Shown: positions 26,878 to 35,847 of the stretch, piece after piece | Layout: every line of letters begins with the position of its first letter | Position numbering within the stretch: position 1 is the first letter of the stretch | Assembly (NCBI RefSeq): GCF_002895005.1 | Contig: NZ_POWF01000001.1 | Location: forward strand, 474,344 to 538,343 | Origin: Hanstruepera neustonica | GTDB lineage: Bacteria; Bacteroidota; Bacteroidia; Flavobacteriales; Flavobacteriaceae | Length of the DNA stretch: 64,000 nt | Direction of reading: 5' to 3' | Notes under the pieces: model-generated | What the model was told of the DNA's origin: nothing | Seen by the model: the letters and a program-made list of their open reading frames with translations, nothing else | Database searches by the model: none | Position numbers and translations under genes: made by a program

Positions 26878-29727
26878 ATGAAAAAACACTTTTTTATTTT
26901 CTTATTTGGAATTTTTTCAACACTTACTATATACGCTCAAGAAGCAATAGTAAAGGGAAGCATCACTGAGGCAGTTTCCTATGAACCAATTCCAGAAGTA
27001 ACAGTAACTATTGAAGGAACCGAATTAAATGTAATAACTGATGAATCTGGAGAATTCCAGTTTTTGGAAACCGTTCCTTTGGGAGAACAAGTATTGGTTA
27101 TATCAAAATCTGGTTATATTTCCAAAAGGTACCCAATAGTTGTTAACCAAGGTCAAACATTGAACATAACGGACATGACATTGGAAAAAGTTGTTGACAG
27201 TGCCGATTTGTTTACTATTACCTTATCTGACGATGAGCTAAACGATGACGGAGCTGGTTTAGACAACATATCTGGATTATTACAATCATCTCAAGACGTT
27301 TTTCAACGTACTGCAGCCTTTGAATTTAGTTCATCCTTTTTTAGAGTTAGGGGTCTAGATTCTGAAAACGGTTCTATATTGATTAATGGTATCGAAATGA
27401 ATAAAACTTTTGATGGTAGACCACAATGGAGTGATTGGGGTGGATTGAATGATGTTCTTCGTAATCAAGAATTAACAACAGGTCTTCAACCTTCCAATTA
27501 TAATTTTGGAGGAGTTTTAGGGACTACTAACATGGTTGTTAGAGCTTCTAAATACAGAGAAGGTGGACGTGTTACATTTTCTGCCTCTAACAGAAGTTAC
27601 ACTAATCGTGTTATGGCAAGTTACGCTTCAGGGTTGTTAGATGGTGGATGGTCATATGCTATTATGGCTGGAAGACGTTGGGGTAAAGAAGGTTATCAAG
27701 AAGCCACACTATATGATTCCAATTCATTTTTTGCGTCTGTTGAAAAACAATTGGGAGAAAAACATAGTTTAAATTTCACATCTATTTATACACCCAACCG
27801 AAGAGGTAAATCTTCACCTAATACTCAAGAAGTTTATGATTTGAAAGGTATTCGATATAATGAATATTGGGGATGGTACGATGGTGATAAGCGTAATTCC
27901 AGAATCAAGGAGATTGAAGAGCCTATTCTAATGTTAAACCACTATTGGGATATTAGCAGCAAAACTAAATTGAACACCAATGTTGGGTATCAGTTTGGTA
28001 AAATAGGTAATAGCCGTTTAGATTGGAACGGAACGGATTTAGTTGACGGTTTTCCTGAAGGCGGTGGAGCGAATCCGAGTCCAACTTACTACCAGAAGTT
28101 ACCAAGTTACTTTATAAGAAATTATCCCGACGATTTAGGAAGAGCTTACAGGGCACAACAACAATTCTTAAATGATGGTCAAATTAATTGGAATGAATTG
28201 TATTATGCAAACATAAGTAATGCCTCAAGAGGTGGTAATGCTGTATATGCTTTATACGAGGACAGAAATGACGATTCTCAATTAACAGTAAATTCTATTT
28301 TAACATCTGAAATCAATGAGAATATTATAATAAATGCTGCGGTAAATTATAAGTACTTAAAATCTGAAAATTTTGCAGAAATCATTGATTTGTTTGGTGC
28401 AGGTTCCTATTTGGATGTTGATGCGTTTGCTACGGATATAGAATACGATGAAAATGGCAATGCTACGAATTTAGGAAGTATTCAAAACGACATGTTGAAC
28501 CCAAATAGATTGGCTGGTGAAGGTGATAAATTTAAATATAACTACAACTTTTATGCGAATATCTTTTCAGGATATGCTCAAGCACAGTTTAAATATAACA
28601 AAGTAGATTTTTATTTAGCAGGTAGTTATACAAACACCACATACCAACGAGAAGGATTATATCAAAATGGAGGATTTCCTGATAACTCATTAGGAAAAGG
28701 TAAGGAAGTAAAATTTACTGGTTTAGGTGCTAAAGGTGGTTTAACTTATAAAATATCTGGTAAGCATTTAATTGATGTCAATGGAGGCTATTTGACTAAA
28801 GCGCCAACATTAAGAAACACGTTTTCAAATTCCAGAGAGAATCATGATGTCGTTGGTGATAGAAATGGCTTGGGAATAACTGAAGAAAAGATTTTGTCAA
28901 CAGATATTAGCTATATTTATCGTTCACCAATTGTAAAAGCTAAATTAACAGGGTACTATACTAAAATAGAGGATGCCAACGAAATCTCTTTTTACTATGC
29001 TGATGGTGTTGGTGGTGACAATGCTGTTTTTGTGCAGGAGGTTTTACAAGGAATTGATAAGAAACACATTGGTGCGGAATTGGGAATTGAAGTTCAAGTG
29101 ATACCAACCTTAAAGTTAAAGGGTGTTGCTTCTGTAGGTCAGTTTACTTATGACAACAATCCGAATTTATATCTAACAACTGAACCAAATGTCGAATCTC
29201 AAATCGCAGGATTTTCAAATGGATACAGAGACTACGGTGTATCTAATTTAAAAGATTACAAAATAGCAGGTGGCCCACAACAGGCATACTCATTTGGATT
29301 TGAATATCGTGATCCTGATTACTGGTGGTTTGGAGCAACAGTTAATTATTTCACTAATACATATGTTGATGTGAATCCGTTAACAAGAACAACTAATTTC
29401 ACTACAGATGCAGACGGAAATGTATTTAATGATTATGATGAAAATATAGCTCGTGAATTATTAAAGCAAGAGGAATTTGATGAGTATTTTACTGTAAATC
29501 TTACAGGTGGTAAATCTTGGAAAATAGGAGATTATTACATCGGACTATTTGCAAGTGTCAACAATCTTTTGGACGAAGTATATAAAACAGGTGGTTTTGA
29601 ACAAGGTCGTAATGCCAATTATAGACAGTTGCGAGATGATCAAGCTCTTAATACTCCTGTATTTGGATCAAAATATTGGTACGCTCGAGGCGCCACTTAT
29701 TTCGTAAACCTTAACTTTAGATTCTAA
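26878..29727 (+). CDS. TonB-dependent receptor of the EEP/DUF5689 locus
   Basis: A 949-residue outer-membrane receptor. Signal peptide 1-21 (TIYAQ); carboxypeptidase-regulatory domain about 22-105 (GSITEAVSYEPIPEVTVTIE); plug about 115-230 (FFRVRGLDSENGSILINGIE, FGGVLGTTNMVVRASKYREG); barrel to the final aromatic residue. Seven bases after its stop begins a DUF5689 lipoprotein, which takes the place that SusD-like lipoproteins hold next to SusC-type receptors. With EEP phosphodiesterases on both sides, the imported ligand may be a nucleotide, oligonucleotide or phosphate-containing product. Confidence 0.92.
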   Translation: MKKHFFIFLFGIFSTLTIYAQEAIVKGSITEAVSYEPIPEVTVTIEGTELNVITDESGEFQFLETVPLGEQVLVISKSGYISKRYPIVVNQGQTLNITDMTLEKVVDSADLFTITLSDDELNDDGAGLDNISGLLQSSQDVFQRTAAFEFSSSFFRVRGLDSENGSILINGIEMNKTFDGRPQWSDWGGLNDVLRNQELTTGLQPSNYNFGGVLGTTNMVVRASKYREGGRVTFSASNRSYTNRVMASYASGLLDGGWSYAIMAGRRWGKEGYQEATLYDSNSFFASVEKQLGEKHSLNFTSIYTPNRRGKSSPNTQEVYDLKGIRYNEYWGWYDGDKRNSRIKEIEEPILMLNHYWDISSKTKLNTNVGYQFGKIGNSRLDWNGTDLVDGFPEGGGANPSPTYYQKLPSYFIRNYPDDLGRAYRAQQQFLNDGQINWNELYYANISNASRGGNAVYALYEDRNDDSQLTVNSILTSEINENIIINAAVNYKYLKSENFAEIIDLFGAGSYLDVDAFATDIEYDENGNATNLGSIQNDMLNPNRLAGEGDKFKYNYNFYANIFSGYAQAQFKYNKVDFYLAGSYTNTTYQREGLYQNGGFPDNSLGKGKEVKFTGLGAKGGLTYKISGKHLIDVNGGYLTKAPTLRNTFSNSRENHDVVGDRNGLGITEEKILSTDISYIYRSPIVKAKLTGYYTKIEDANEISFYYADGVGGDNAVFVQEVLQGIDKKHIGAELGIEVQVIPTLKLKGVASVGQFTYDNNPNLYLTTEPNVESQIAGFSNGYRDYGVSNLKDYKIAGGPQQAYSFGFEYRDPDYWWFGATVNYFTNTYVDVNPLTRTTNFTTDADGNVFNDYDENIARELLKQEEFDEYFTVNLTGGKSWKIGDYYIGLFASVNNLLDEVYKTGGFEQGRNANYRQLRDDQALNTPVFGSKYWYARGATYFVNLNFRF

Positions 29728-29758
29728 AAAAATTATGAAAAATATAATATCAAAAACA

Positions 29759-31198
29759 ATGAAAACAATTAAAAATTTATTCGTGCTAAGTGTATTGTCA
29801 CTTGCATTCGTCATGTCATCCTGTGTTAGTGATGACGATTATAGCTTACCAAATATATCAATACAAGAACCTAATATCCCTCAAGATAAGATAACAACAT
29901 TTTTAGCTGTTTATCAAAGATTTGAACAAGCTCAAAATGATGGTGATCCTACTGCTATTATTCCTTCAGATGAAGAATTATATATTGAAGGATATGTTAT
30001 ATCTAGTGACCAAGGAGGCAATTTTTTTGAAGAGCTAATCATTCAGAATAAAATTGATGATAGTGATTCTTCTGAAGACCCAAGACTTGGCTTAAGAATT
30101 TCTATTAATGTTAATAGTTTATATAACACCTATCAGATTGGTAGAAAGGTTTATGTGAAATTGACTGGGTTAACTATTGGAGAATCCAATGGAGTATTAG
30201 TCATTGGTAAAGGAGAAAGTAGTCAAATTGAACAAATTGAAGCAACTGAATATTCTGAAGACTGCATGTGTTTAGTACCATTTACTGATATTATTATAAG
30301 AGGTACTGAAATTGCTGAAATTAGTCCAAAAGTGACAACAATTGAAGGTTTGTCTGAAGCTGATGAAAACACCTTAATTCAATTAAACGATGCGCAATTT
30401 CACAGAAGCCAATTGGGGATGACTTTTGCAGGTGAAGCTAGTGATGAATTTGATGGGTTTAGAACGTTGGAGAGTTGTGCAACCAATAACACAATTCCAT
30501 TACAAACCAGTACTTTTGCTGATTTTAAATCGCTTCAAGTAGATCAAGGACGTGGTACTATCCAAGGTATTTACAGCCGTGATTTTGGTGATGATTTCAG
30601 CGTGTTGGTTATCAACTCTAGAGCAGACATTAATTTTGATAGTGACGAAAGATGTGATCCAAATGTATTAGAGTGTGGTGGCAGTATTGGTACAGCGCAA
30701 ACAATATTCTCTCAAGATATGGAGTCTGTTTCTAACATTTCAGATTTGGAAGCTCAAGGATGGGAGCAAGTATTGGTAGCAGGTAGCGAGCAATTTATTA
30801 TTGGAAGTTTTAGCGGCAATAATTATGCTCAAATTTCTGGATTTAGCTCTGGTGAAAGTGTCATGGAAACTTGGTTAGTCACCCCAGATATTAACCTTGA
30901 CGGGACTACCGATGAGGCATTAACTTTTGATTTGGAGGTAGCATTTTCTAATGGTGTTATCTTGAGTGTATTAATTACAGATAATTACACAGGTGATGTT
31001 ACGACTACCGAATGGACTGAAGTTGATGTGACAATCCCAAATACGCCATCAAGCGGTTTTGGAGGATTTAACAATGTAGGTGATATTAGTATAGACTGTT
31101 TGGAAGGAAATGTTAGAGTTGCTTTCAAATATTTGGGTTCTGACCCTTCTGCTACTACAAGGTATCATATTGACAATTTGGAAGTAACGGGTAATTAA
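29759..31198 (+). CDS. DUF5689-domain surface lipoprotein with choice-of-anchor-J-like C-terminal domain
   Basis: A lipoprotein of 479 residues from ATG 29759 (the frame also opens at 29735, 487 residues); the later start gives a compact signal peptide, MKTIKNLFVLSVLSLAFVMS, followed by S-C. Residues about 40-280 match DUF5689, an OB-like domain seen on bacteroidetal secreted nucleases and related proteins (YIEGYVISSDQGGNFFEELI, LGLRISINVNSLYNTYQIGR). The C-terminal part from about 300 (FSQDMESVSNISDLEAQGWE, TWLVTPDINLDG) is a jelly-roll binding domain of the choice-of-anchor-J/DUF5017 type. It is coupled to the TonB receptor and is likely its ligand-binding partner. Confidence 0.82.
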   Translation: MKTIKNLFVLSVLSLAFVMSSCVSDDDYSLPNISIQEPNIPQDKITTFLAVYQRFEQAQNDGDPTAIIPSDEELYIEGYVISSDQGGNFFEELIIQNKIDDSDSSEDPRLGLRISINVNSLYNTYQIGRKVYVKLTGLTIGESNGVLVIGKGESSQIEQIEATEYSEDCMCLVPFTDIIIRGTEIAEISPKVTTIEGLSEADENTLIQLNDAQFHRSQLGMTFAGEASDEFDGFRTLESCATNNTIPLQTSTFADFKSLQVDQGRGTIQGIYSRDFGDDFSVLVINSRADINFDSDERCDPNVLECGGSIGTAQTIFSQDMESVSNISDLEAQGWEQVLVAGSEQFIIGSFSGNNYAQISGFSSGESVMETWLVTPDINLDGTTDEALTFDLEVAFSNGVILSVLITDNYTGDVTTTEWTEVDVTIPNTPSSGFGGFNNVGDISIDCLEGNVRVAFKYLGSDPSATTRYHIDNLEVTGN

Positions 31199-31219
31199 TC
31201 TGGAATTTCAAATAAAAAC

Positions 31220-31250
31220 AAAAAGCCCACTATTTAGTGGGCTTTTTGTT
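31220..31250. terminator. Bidirectional terminator between the DUF5689 gene and second EEP gene
   Basis: The stem aaaaagcccact/agtgggcttttt at about 31220-31247 is flanked by A and T runs and lies between converging stop codons (31198 plus, 31250 minus). Confidence 0.9.
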
Positions 31251-32212
31251 TAATTTAATTGCAATAATATATATACTGGGAAATGGTCACTGTAACCACC
31301 TTTGTATTTTTTACCAACGTAGGTTCTAAAAGGCGACCCTTTGTAACGACCATGAAATTGTTTCAAAAAATCTACATTGAATATTTTAGCACGATTAAAC
31401 GATAACTTGCCTTTAGCGGTTTCAAAATAATTAGTACTGATTAGAATTTGATCAAATAAATTCCATTCAAATTCATGAACGGTTGTTCCTTGCTTGTTTG
31501 TCAACAAGGTGGTCATAGGGTTATATAAGTCATTGGAATGGATTAAGTGTTTAATGCTCTCGCTGTTAGGATCATCATTAAAGTCACCCATGACGATAAT
31601 TTTAGCTTCTGGATTATCAGACTTGATTGTTTGGATAACCTCACTAGCTTTTTCTGAAGCCAACATGCGTTTGGGCTCCGTTTCCAATTCACCATCATGT
31701 CTAGATGGCCAGTGATTGACCATGATATAGGTTCGTTCACCATATAAAAAACCAGTTACCAATAAAATATCTCTGGTGTAATCTACAGTACCATCAGCAT
31801 CATAAATATTGACTGGAAACACTTCAGAGACCTCGACTTCGAATACTGTTGTATCATATAAAAAAGCCACATCAATACCTCGTTCATCAGGAGAATCAAA
31901 ATGAACGTAGTCATAATTTAAATCCCTCAAATGGTTTGAGGCCAATAAATCATCTAATACCAAATTGTTTTCTACTTCGGCAAGCCCTATGATAGCGGGG
32001 TTGGTTCCAGTTTCCTCTTTTCCAATATTTGAAATAGCTAAACCCAATTTTCGTAATTTATTATGATATCTTTTAGGAGTCCATCGCTTCACAGAATCTG
32101 GAAGAAAATCGTTATCATTTGTTAAATAATCATCATAAATGTCAAATAAGTTTTCAAGATTGTAAAATGCTACGGCAAAAAGGTTGCTTGAATTAGTGTG
32201 AGATTTTTCCAT
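31250..32212 (-). CDS. Second endonuclease/exonuclease/phosphatase-family protein
   Basis: A 320-residue paralogue of the EEP protein at 25.7-26.7 kb. It has the same motifs: AVAFYNLENLFDIYDD, GLAEVENNLVLDDL, DSPDERGIDVAFLY, MVNHWPSRHDGELETEPKR, MGDFNDDPNSES and YSDHFPVYIL, so the active site appears complete. It differs in lacking a signal peptide: the N-terminus M-E-K-S-H-T-N-S-S is hydrophilic. It may act in the cytoplasm on imported products, while the first homologue acts outside. It converges on the TonB receptor/DUF5689 operon and is divergent from hflX. Confidence 0.9.
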   Translation of the reverse strand: MEKSHTNSSNLFAVAFYNLENLFDIYDDYLTNDNDFLPDSVKRWTPKRYHNKLRKLGLAISNIGKEETGTNPAIIGLAEVENNLVLDDLLASNHLRDLNYDYVHFDSPDERGIDVAFLYDTTVFEVEVSEVFPVNIYDADGTVDYTRDILLVTGFLYGERTYIMVNHWPSRHDGELETEPKRMLASEKASEVIQTIKSDNPEAKIIVMGDFNDDPNSESIKHLIHSNDLYNPMTTLLTNKQGTTVHEFEWNLFDQILISTNYFETAKGKLSFNRAKIFNVDFLKQFHGRYKGSPFRTYVGKKYKGGYSDHFPVYILLQLN

Positions 32213-32279
32213 TTACATCTAAATTAATAAATTAAATACAAGAATTGAGTTATTTACCATAGATTAGATATTATCATTG

Positions 32280-32287
32280 TAACTTTG
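32280..32287 (+). promoter_or_regulatory. Candidate -7 box for hflX
   Basis: TAACTTTG matches TAnnTTTG and ends 16 bases before the hflX start; no well-spaced -33 element is evident. Confidence 0.4.
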
Positions 32288-32303
32288 TAGTATATTTTGG
32301 TTT

Positions 32304-33515
32304 ATGATAGAAAAGAAAGACATAGAGTTAGAAAAAGCCGTTTTAATTGGGGTAATTACCAGAGAACAGGATGAAGACAAGTCTAAAGAATATTTAGATG
32401 AGCTGGAATTTTTGACTTATACAGCCGGTGGAGAAGTGGTTAAAAGATTTACCCAAAAAATGGATATGCCCAATTCCAAAACGTTTATTGGAAAAGGAAA
32501 GATGCAAGATGTCCAACAGTTTATTGAGGAAAATGATGTAGGTACAGCTATTTTTGATGATGAATTATCACCTGCTCAAGAGCGGAATATCAGTAAGATT
32601 CTGAACTGTAAAGTTTTGGATAGAACCAATTTGATTCTGGATATTTTTGCACAACGTGCTCAAACAAGTTATGCTAGAACTCAAGTTGAGTTGGCGCAAT
32701 GTGAATATTTATTGCCGCGTTTAAAAGGTATGTGGACTCACCTTGAAAGACAAAAAGGAGGTATTGGTATGAGAGGTCCTGGTGAAACTGAAATAGAAAC
32801 GGATAGACGTATAGTGCGCGATAAAATAGCGTTGCTTAAAGAGAAAATAAAGACCATTGATAAGCAAATGGCTGTGCAACGAGGTAATCGTGGTAAAATG
32901 GTTCGTGTAGCACTTGTAGGATATACCAATGTTGGTAAATCCACTTTAATGAACACCATTAGTAAAAGTGAAGTTTTTGCTGAAAACAAACTCTTCGCAA
33001 CATTGGATACAACTGTACGAAAAGTTGTGATTCAAAATTTGCCATTTTTATTGACAGATACCGTTGGGTTTATTAGAAAACTGCCAACACAATTGGTTGA
33101 GAGTTTTAAAAGCACTTTGGATGAAGTTCGTGAGGCGGATTTGCTGTTGCATGTAGTTGATATTTCGCATCCTAATTTTGAAGAGCACATAGAGTCTGTC
33201 AATAAAATTTTGGGAGAAATAGATAGTAGCGATAAACCAACGATCATGGTTTTCAATAAGATTGATGCTTATGAAGCTGAACCTTATGATGATACCGATT
33301 TAATGTCGGAACGCACAAAGGCAAACTATAGTTTACAGGAATGGAAAAAAACATGGATGAATAAAATAGGGAATAATGCATTGTTTATTTCAGCTTTAAA
33401 TAAACAAAATTTAGAAGATTTTAAAAAGCGTGTTTATGATGAGGTTAGAGAGATCCATATCACTCGCTTCCCATATAATCACTTCCTTTATCCAGATTAC
33501 GAAGAAGAACAATAA
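32304..33515 (+). CDS. hflX: Ribosome-associated GTPase HflX
   Basis: HflX is a GTPase that splits or rescues stalled ribosomes under stress. The 403-residue protein has the N-terminal HflX domain (TFIGKGKMQDVQQFIEEN), the Gly-rich signature GGIGMRGPGETEIE at 152-165, and the GTPase domain with G1 GYTNVGKS at 206-213, G3 DTVGFIRKLP and G4 NKID. It is a single-gene unit with its own promoter-like box and a bidirectional terminator. An extra segment between G4 and G5 (SERTKANYSLQEWKKTWMNK) is typical of flavobacterial versions. Confidence 0.97.
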   Translation: MIEKKDIELEKAVLIGVITREQDEDKSKEYLDELEFLTYTAGGEVVKRFTQKMDMPNSKTFIGKGKMQDVQQFIEENDVGTAIFDDELSPAQERNISKILNCKVLDRTNLILDIFAQRAQTSYARTQVELAQCEYLLPRLKGMWTHLERQKGGIGMRGPGETEIETDRRIVRDKIALLKEKIKTIDKQMAVQRGNRGKMVRVALVGYTNVGKSTLMNTISKSEVFAENKLFATLDTTVRKVVIQNLPFLLTDTVGFIRKLPTQLVESFKSTLDEVREADLLLHVVDISHPNFEEHIESVNKILGEIDSSDKPTIMVFNKIDAYEAEPYDDTDLMSERTKANYSLQEWKKTWMNKIGNNALFISALNKQNLEDFKKRVYDEVREIHITRFPYNHFLYPDYEEEQ

Positions 33516-33541
33516 AAAAGCACCCATTGGGTGCTTTTTTA
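33514..33541. terminator. Bidirectional terminator between hflX and the DUF3078 gene
   Basis: A perfect 12-bp stem (aaaaaagcaccc at 33514-33525 and gggtgctttttt at 33529-33540) with a 3-base loop; the left arm overlaps the last bases of hflX. Converging genes end at 33515 and 33563. Confidence 0.92.
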
Positions 33542-33562
33542 TTAATATTATTTTAATCTTTT

Positions 33563-34498
33563 TTAAAAAGAATAACTTAAACCAAATGTTGTATACACTT
33601 GTAGCTCGTTGTCAACATTATCAAAGGTTGGTTCAGGCTGAATTCCAGCTGGATCCCAATTGTTGGTTGCAAAATTAAGAGCTTCTTGCTTGTTATCTCT
33701 TAAACCTAGCTCAAAACCAAGACCTATACCTTTCCAAACAGTATAACTCAATGAGTTTATCCAAGTCCAATTTGATAAGTCCGAACTCTCATAACTTTGA
33801 AACATTGAAAGATTTGAGTTGAATTTTAAATCACCAATAGATTTAGCATAATTCGCCACAATTTTAGCTCCCAAAGACGATTCAAAAATGGCATCGTTGT
33901 CAGCAAAAACAAAGTTGTAGTTAAGTGGATGAACAACCACTACCAAACCGTCTAAAGGTGTCCAAGTAACACCTAAACCTAAATCTAAATATCCAGGATC
34001 ATTGAAATTGTTGATAAGCGTTGTTCTATACTCACCCAATGTAGATACTGCTAAATTTTTGGCAATTTTATAACCAAATAATGATGTTATATTAAATACA
34101 TCACTGGCCTCTCTAAAGTCTTTATTGTCCGTTGGGTCGTCTTTATCGTCGTACTTTACCCAACTTAAATTGATATTCCCTGTATTGTACCAAAAATATT
34201 TTTCACGATCTAATTTAGCAAAAGGGTTTACAGTAAAGGTAATGTTACCAGCTGAATTGTTTGGTGAACCCTGACCGTACCAATTGTTGAATTCAGAAAA
34301 ACTAGCACCAATAGTACCAAATGCACCAAATTTCCAACCAGGAAATTCATCTATTTGCTTTTTTAAGTCATCAACGCGCCCTTGAATGGCTTTAATAGAA
34401 TCTTCCTTGATTGATTTTTCTTCTTTCAATTCTTCAATGGTTTGCGAAAATGAGGCTGTCGCAATCAGCATTAAACAAAATGTAAAAATTTTTTTCAT
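33563..34498 (-). CDS. DUF3078 outer-membrane-like protein
   Basis: A 311-residue exported protein with a signal peptide (1-18, ATASFSQ), a short coiled-coil stretch (about 22-50, rich in E/K: IEELKEEKSIKEDSIKAIQG), then beta-rich sequence matching DUF3078 (GAFGTIGASFSEFNNWYGQG, YFWYNTGNINLSWVKYDD, LGLGVTWTPLDGLVVVVHPL), ending with F. It resembles a small outer-membrane barrel. It is the last minus-strand gene after the sufE block but has a separate leader with an inverted repeat. Function is unknown. Confidence 0.85.
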   Translation of the reverse strand: MKKIFTFCLMLIATASFSQTIEELKEEKSIKEDSIKAIQGRVDDLKKQIDEFPGWKFGAFGTIGASFSEFNNWYGQGSPNNSAGNITFTVNPFAKLDREKYFWYNTGNINLSWVKYDDKDDPTDNKDFREASDVFNITSLFGYKIAKNLAVSTLGEYRTTLINNFNDPGYLDLGLGVTWTPLDGLVVVVHPLNYNFVFADNDAIFESSLGAKIVANYAKSIGDLKFNSNLSMFQSYESSDLSNWTWINSLSYTVWKGIGLGFELGLRDNKQEALNFATNNWDPAGIQPEPTFDNVDNELQVYTTFGLSYSF

Positions 34499-34514
34499 AA
34501 GAATAAAAATGGAT

Positions 34515-34537
34515 TAATTATAGTGTGTCTATAATTA
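34515..34537. repeat. Inverted repeat in the leader of the DUF3078 gene
   Basis: Arms taattatag (34515-34523) and ctataatta (34529-34537) flank a 5-base spacer, 17 bases before the minus-strand start. A TATTTTTG -7-like box on the minus strand lies just upstream (34559 to 34552), so the repeat would be in the 5' leader or act as an operator. Confidence 0.4.
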
Positions 34538-34559
34538 GATTAATAACGGAACAAAAATA

Positions 34560-35066
34560 CTATTTTCTTTTAAATAAAGGCACATTTGAACAAGCTTCAC
34601 CAAACATAATTGATTTTACAACAGGTTTTAGTTTGTTGGTAATCATGCTGTAAGCTTTAAGGGGTACTGGTTTTTTGGAGCAACCTTTGATGATTATGGG
34701 CTTATCAGAAAAGTCTGAAATATCTAAATTGGCAATAATGCTTTGATAAAGCGCTGTTTCTAAATCTTCCAAATTTCCTGTAATATTATATTTAGTGTAA
34801 GGCTCAAGTGCTATAGAGACTATCATAAAAGCCCATGCAGGTATAATGGCATCAGATGAACATGTTATGGCAACGTATTTATCTTGATATTGTGACCAAT
34901 CATGTTGCTCAACATGCGAGCGGAAATCTTTTTCCTTAAGAACAATTTCTTCAAATAACCAGTCTTTAATATCAAAGAGTACACGTTCACCTTCAGGGTA
35001 GTAGTCTTCCAAATCGAACGTGATTAATTTGCTGTTAGCTACACGATTTATAATGTCATCTGCCAT
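34560..35066 (-). CDS. DUF2480 protein of the SUF region
   Basis: A 168-residue soluble protein matching DUF2480: early block IINRVANSKLITFDLEDYYP, middle VAITCSSDAIIPAWAFMIVS, and a C-terminal IIKGCSKKPVPLKAYSMITN. The family is found in Bacteroidetes next to SUF genes and has no proven function. The C-terminal I-I-K-G-C-S resembles the catalytic Cys region of SufE (I-I-K-G-C-Q), which is suggestive but could be coincidence. It follows the DUF59 gene by three bases, in a four-gene minus-strand run from the META lipoprotein and sufE. Confidence 0.85.
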   Translation of the reverse strand: MADDIINRVANSKLITFDLEDYYPEGERVLFDIKDWLFEEIVLKEKDFRSHVEQHDWSQYQDKYVAITCSSDAIIPAWAFMIVSIALEPYTKYNITGNLEDLETALYQSIIANLDISDFSDKPIIIKGCSKKPVPLKAYSMITNKLKPVVKSIMFGEACSNVPLFKRK

Positions 35067-35069
35067 AAT

Positions 35070-35393
35070 CTAAAGCATACCGAGTTCTAATTTGGCTTCT
35101 TCACTCATTAAATCCTGACTCCATGGTGGATCAAAAGTAATTTCTACTTCAGCCGATTTAACGTCATTTAAGGACTTTACTTTTTCCTCAACTTCCATTG
35201 GCAAGGTTTCAGCAACTGGACAATTAGGTGTTGTTAGGGTCATTAATATTTTGACATCGTAATCCTCATTGACAAAAACATCATAAATAAGTCCTAATTC
35301 GTATATATCAACAGGTATTTCAGGGTCGTAAATAGTTTTAAGTACCTTAACTATTTTTTCGCCTAATGCATTGGTATCTATTGTGGTTTCCAT
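35070..35393 (-). CDS. DUF59/MIP18-family iron-sulfur assembly protein (SufT-like)
   Basis: A 107-residue protein of the MIP18/PaaD/DUF59 family, which help mature Fe-S proteins. Motifs: KVLKTIYDPEIPVDIYELGL, DVKILMTLTTPNCPVAETLP (with the conserved Cys) and VEITFDPPWSQDLMSEEAKL. It lies one base after sufE and three before DUF2480, confirming a role in Fe-S assembly. Confidence 0.93.
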   Translation of the reverse strand: METTIDTNALGEKIVKVLKTIYDPEIPVDIYELGLIYDVFVNEDYDVKILMTLTTPNCPVAETLPMEVEEKVKSLNDVKSAEVEITFDPPWSQDLMSEEAKLELGML

Positions 35394-35394
35394 T

Positions 35395-35817
35395 TTAATT
35401 TAATTGCGTTTGATATGCTATGGCATACATTTTTAATTGCTTTATCATGCTGACTAACCCATTGGCTCGCGTTGGTGATAAATGCTCTTTTAGCCCAATT
35501 TTATCAATAAAATCCATATTGGCTTCAATGATATCTTTTGGATGTTGATTAGAGAATACTCTAATCAGAATAGCGATGATGCCTTTTGTGATTATTGCAT
35601 CACTATCGGCTGTAAAAACGACCCTGTCACCATCCAAATCAGCATGTACCCAAACTTTACTTTGGCATCCTTTTATAATATAATCTTCTGTTTTGTATTG
35701 CTCATCAATGAGGGGCAATGTTTTTCCCAAGTCAATCATGTATTGATAACGTTCTTCCCAGTCTTCAAACATTGAAAATTCATCAATGATATCATTTTGT
35801 ATTTCTTGGATTGTCAT
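35395..35817 (-). CDS. sufE: SufE-like sulfur acceptor
   Basis: SufE accepts persulfide sulfur from SufS and passes it to the SufBCD scaffold. From ATG 35817 (M-T-I-Q-E-I-Q) the protein has 140 residues; the frame opens six codons earlier. The catalytic Cys51 is in DYIIKGCQSKVW, followed by HADLDGDRVVFTADSDAIIT. The block around QHPKDIIEANMDFIDKIGLK and LSPTRANGL is family-typical. It is separated from sufS by the M43 protease and META lipoprotein genes, unlike the more usual contiguous arrangement. Confidence 0.95.
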   Translation of the reverse strand: MTIQEIQNDIIDEFSMFEDWEERYQYMIDLGKTLPLIDEQYKTEDYIIKGCQSKVWVHADLDGDRVVFTADSDAIITKGIIAILIRVFSNQHPKDIIEANMDFIDKIGLKEHLSPTRANGLVSMIKQLKMYAIAYQTQLN

Positions 35818-35847
35818 GAGTTTTATTTTATGCAAAAATACACATAA

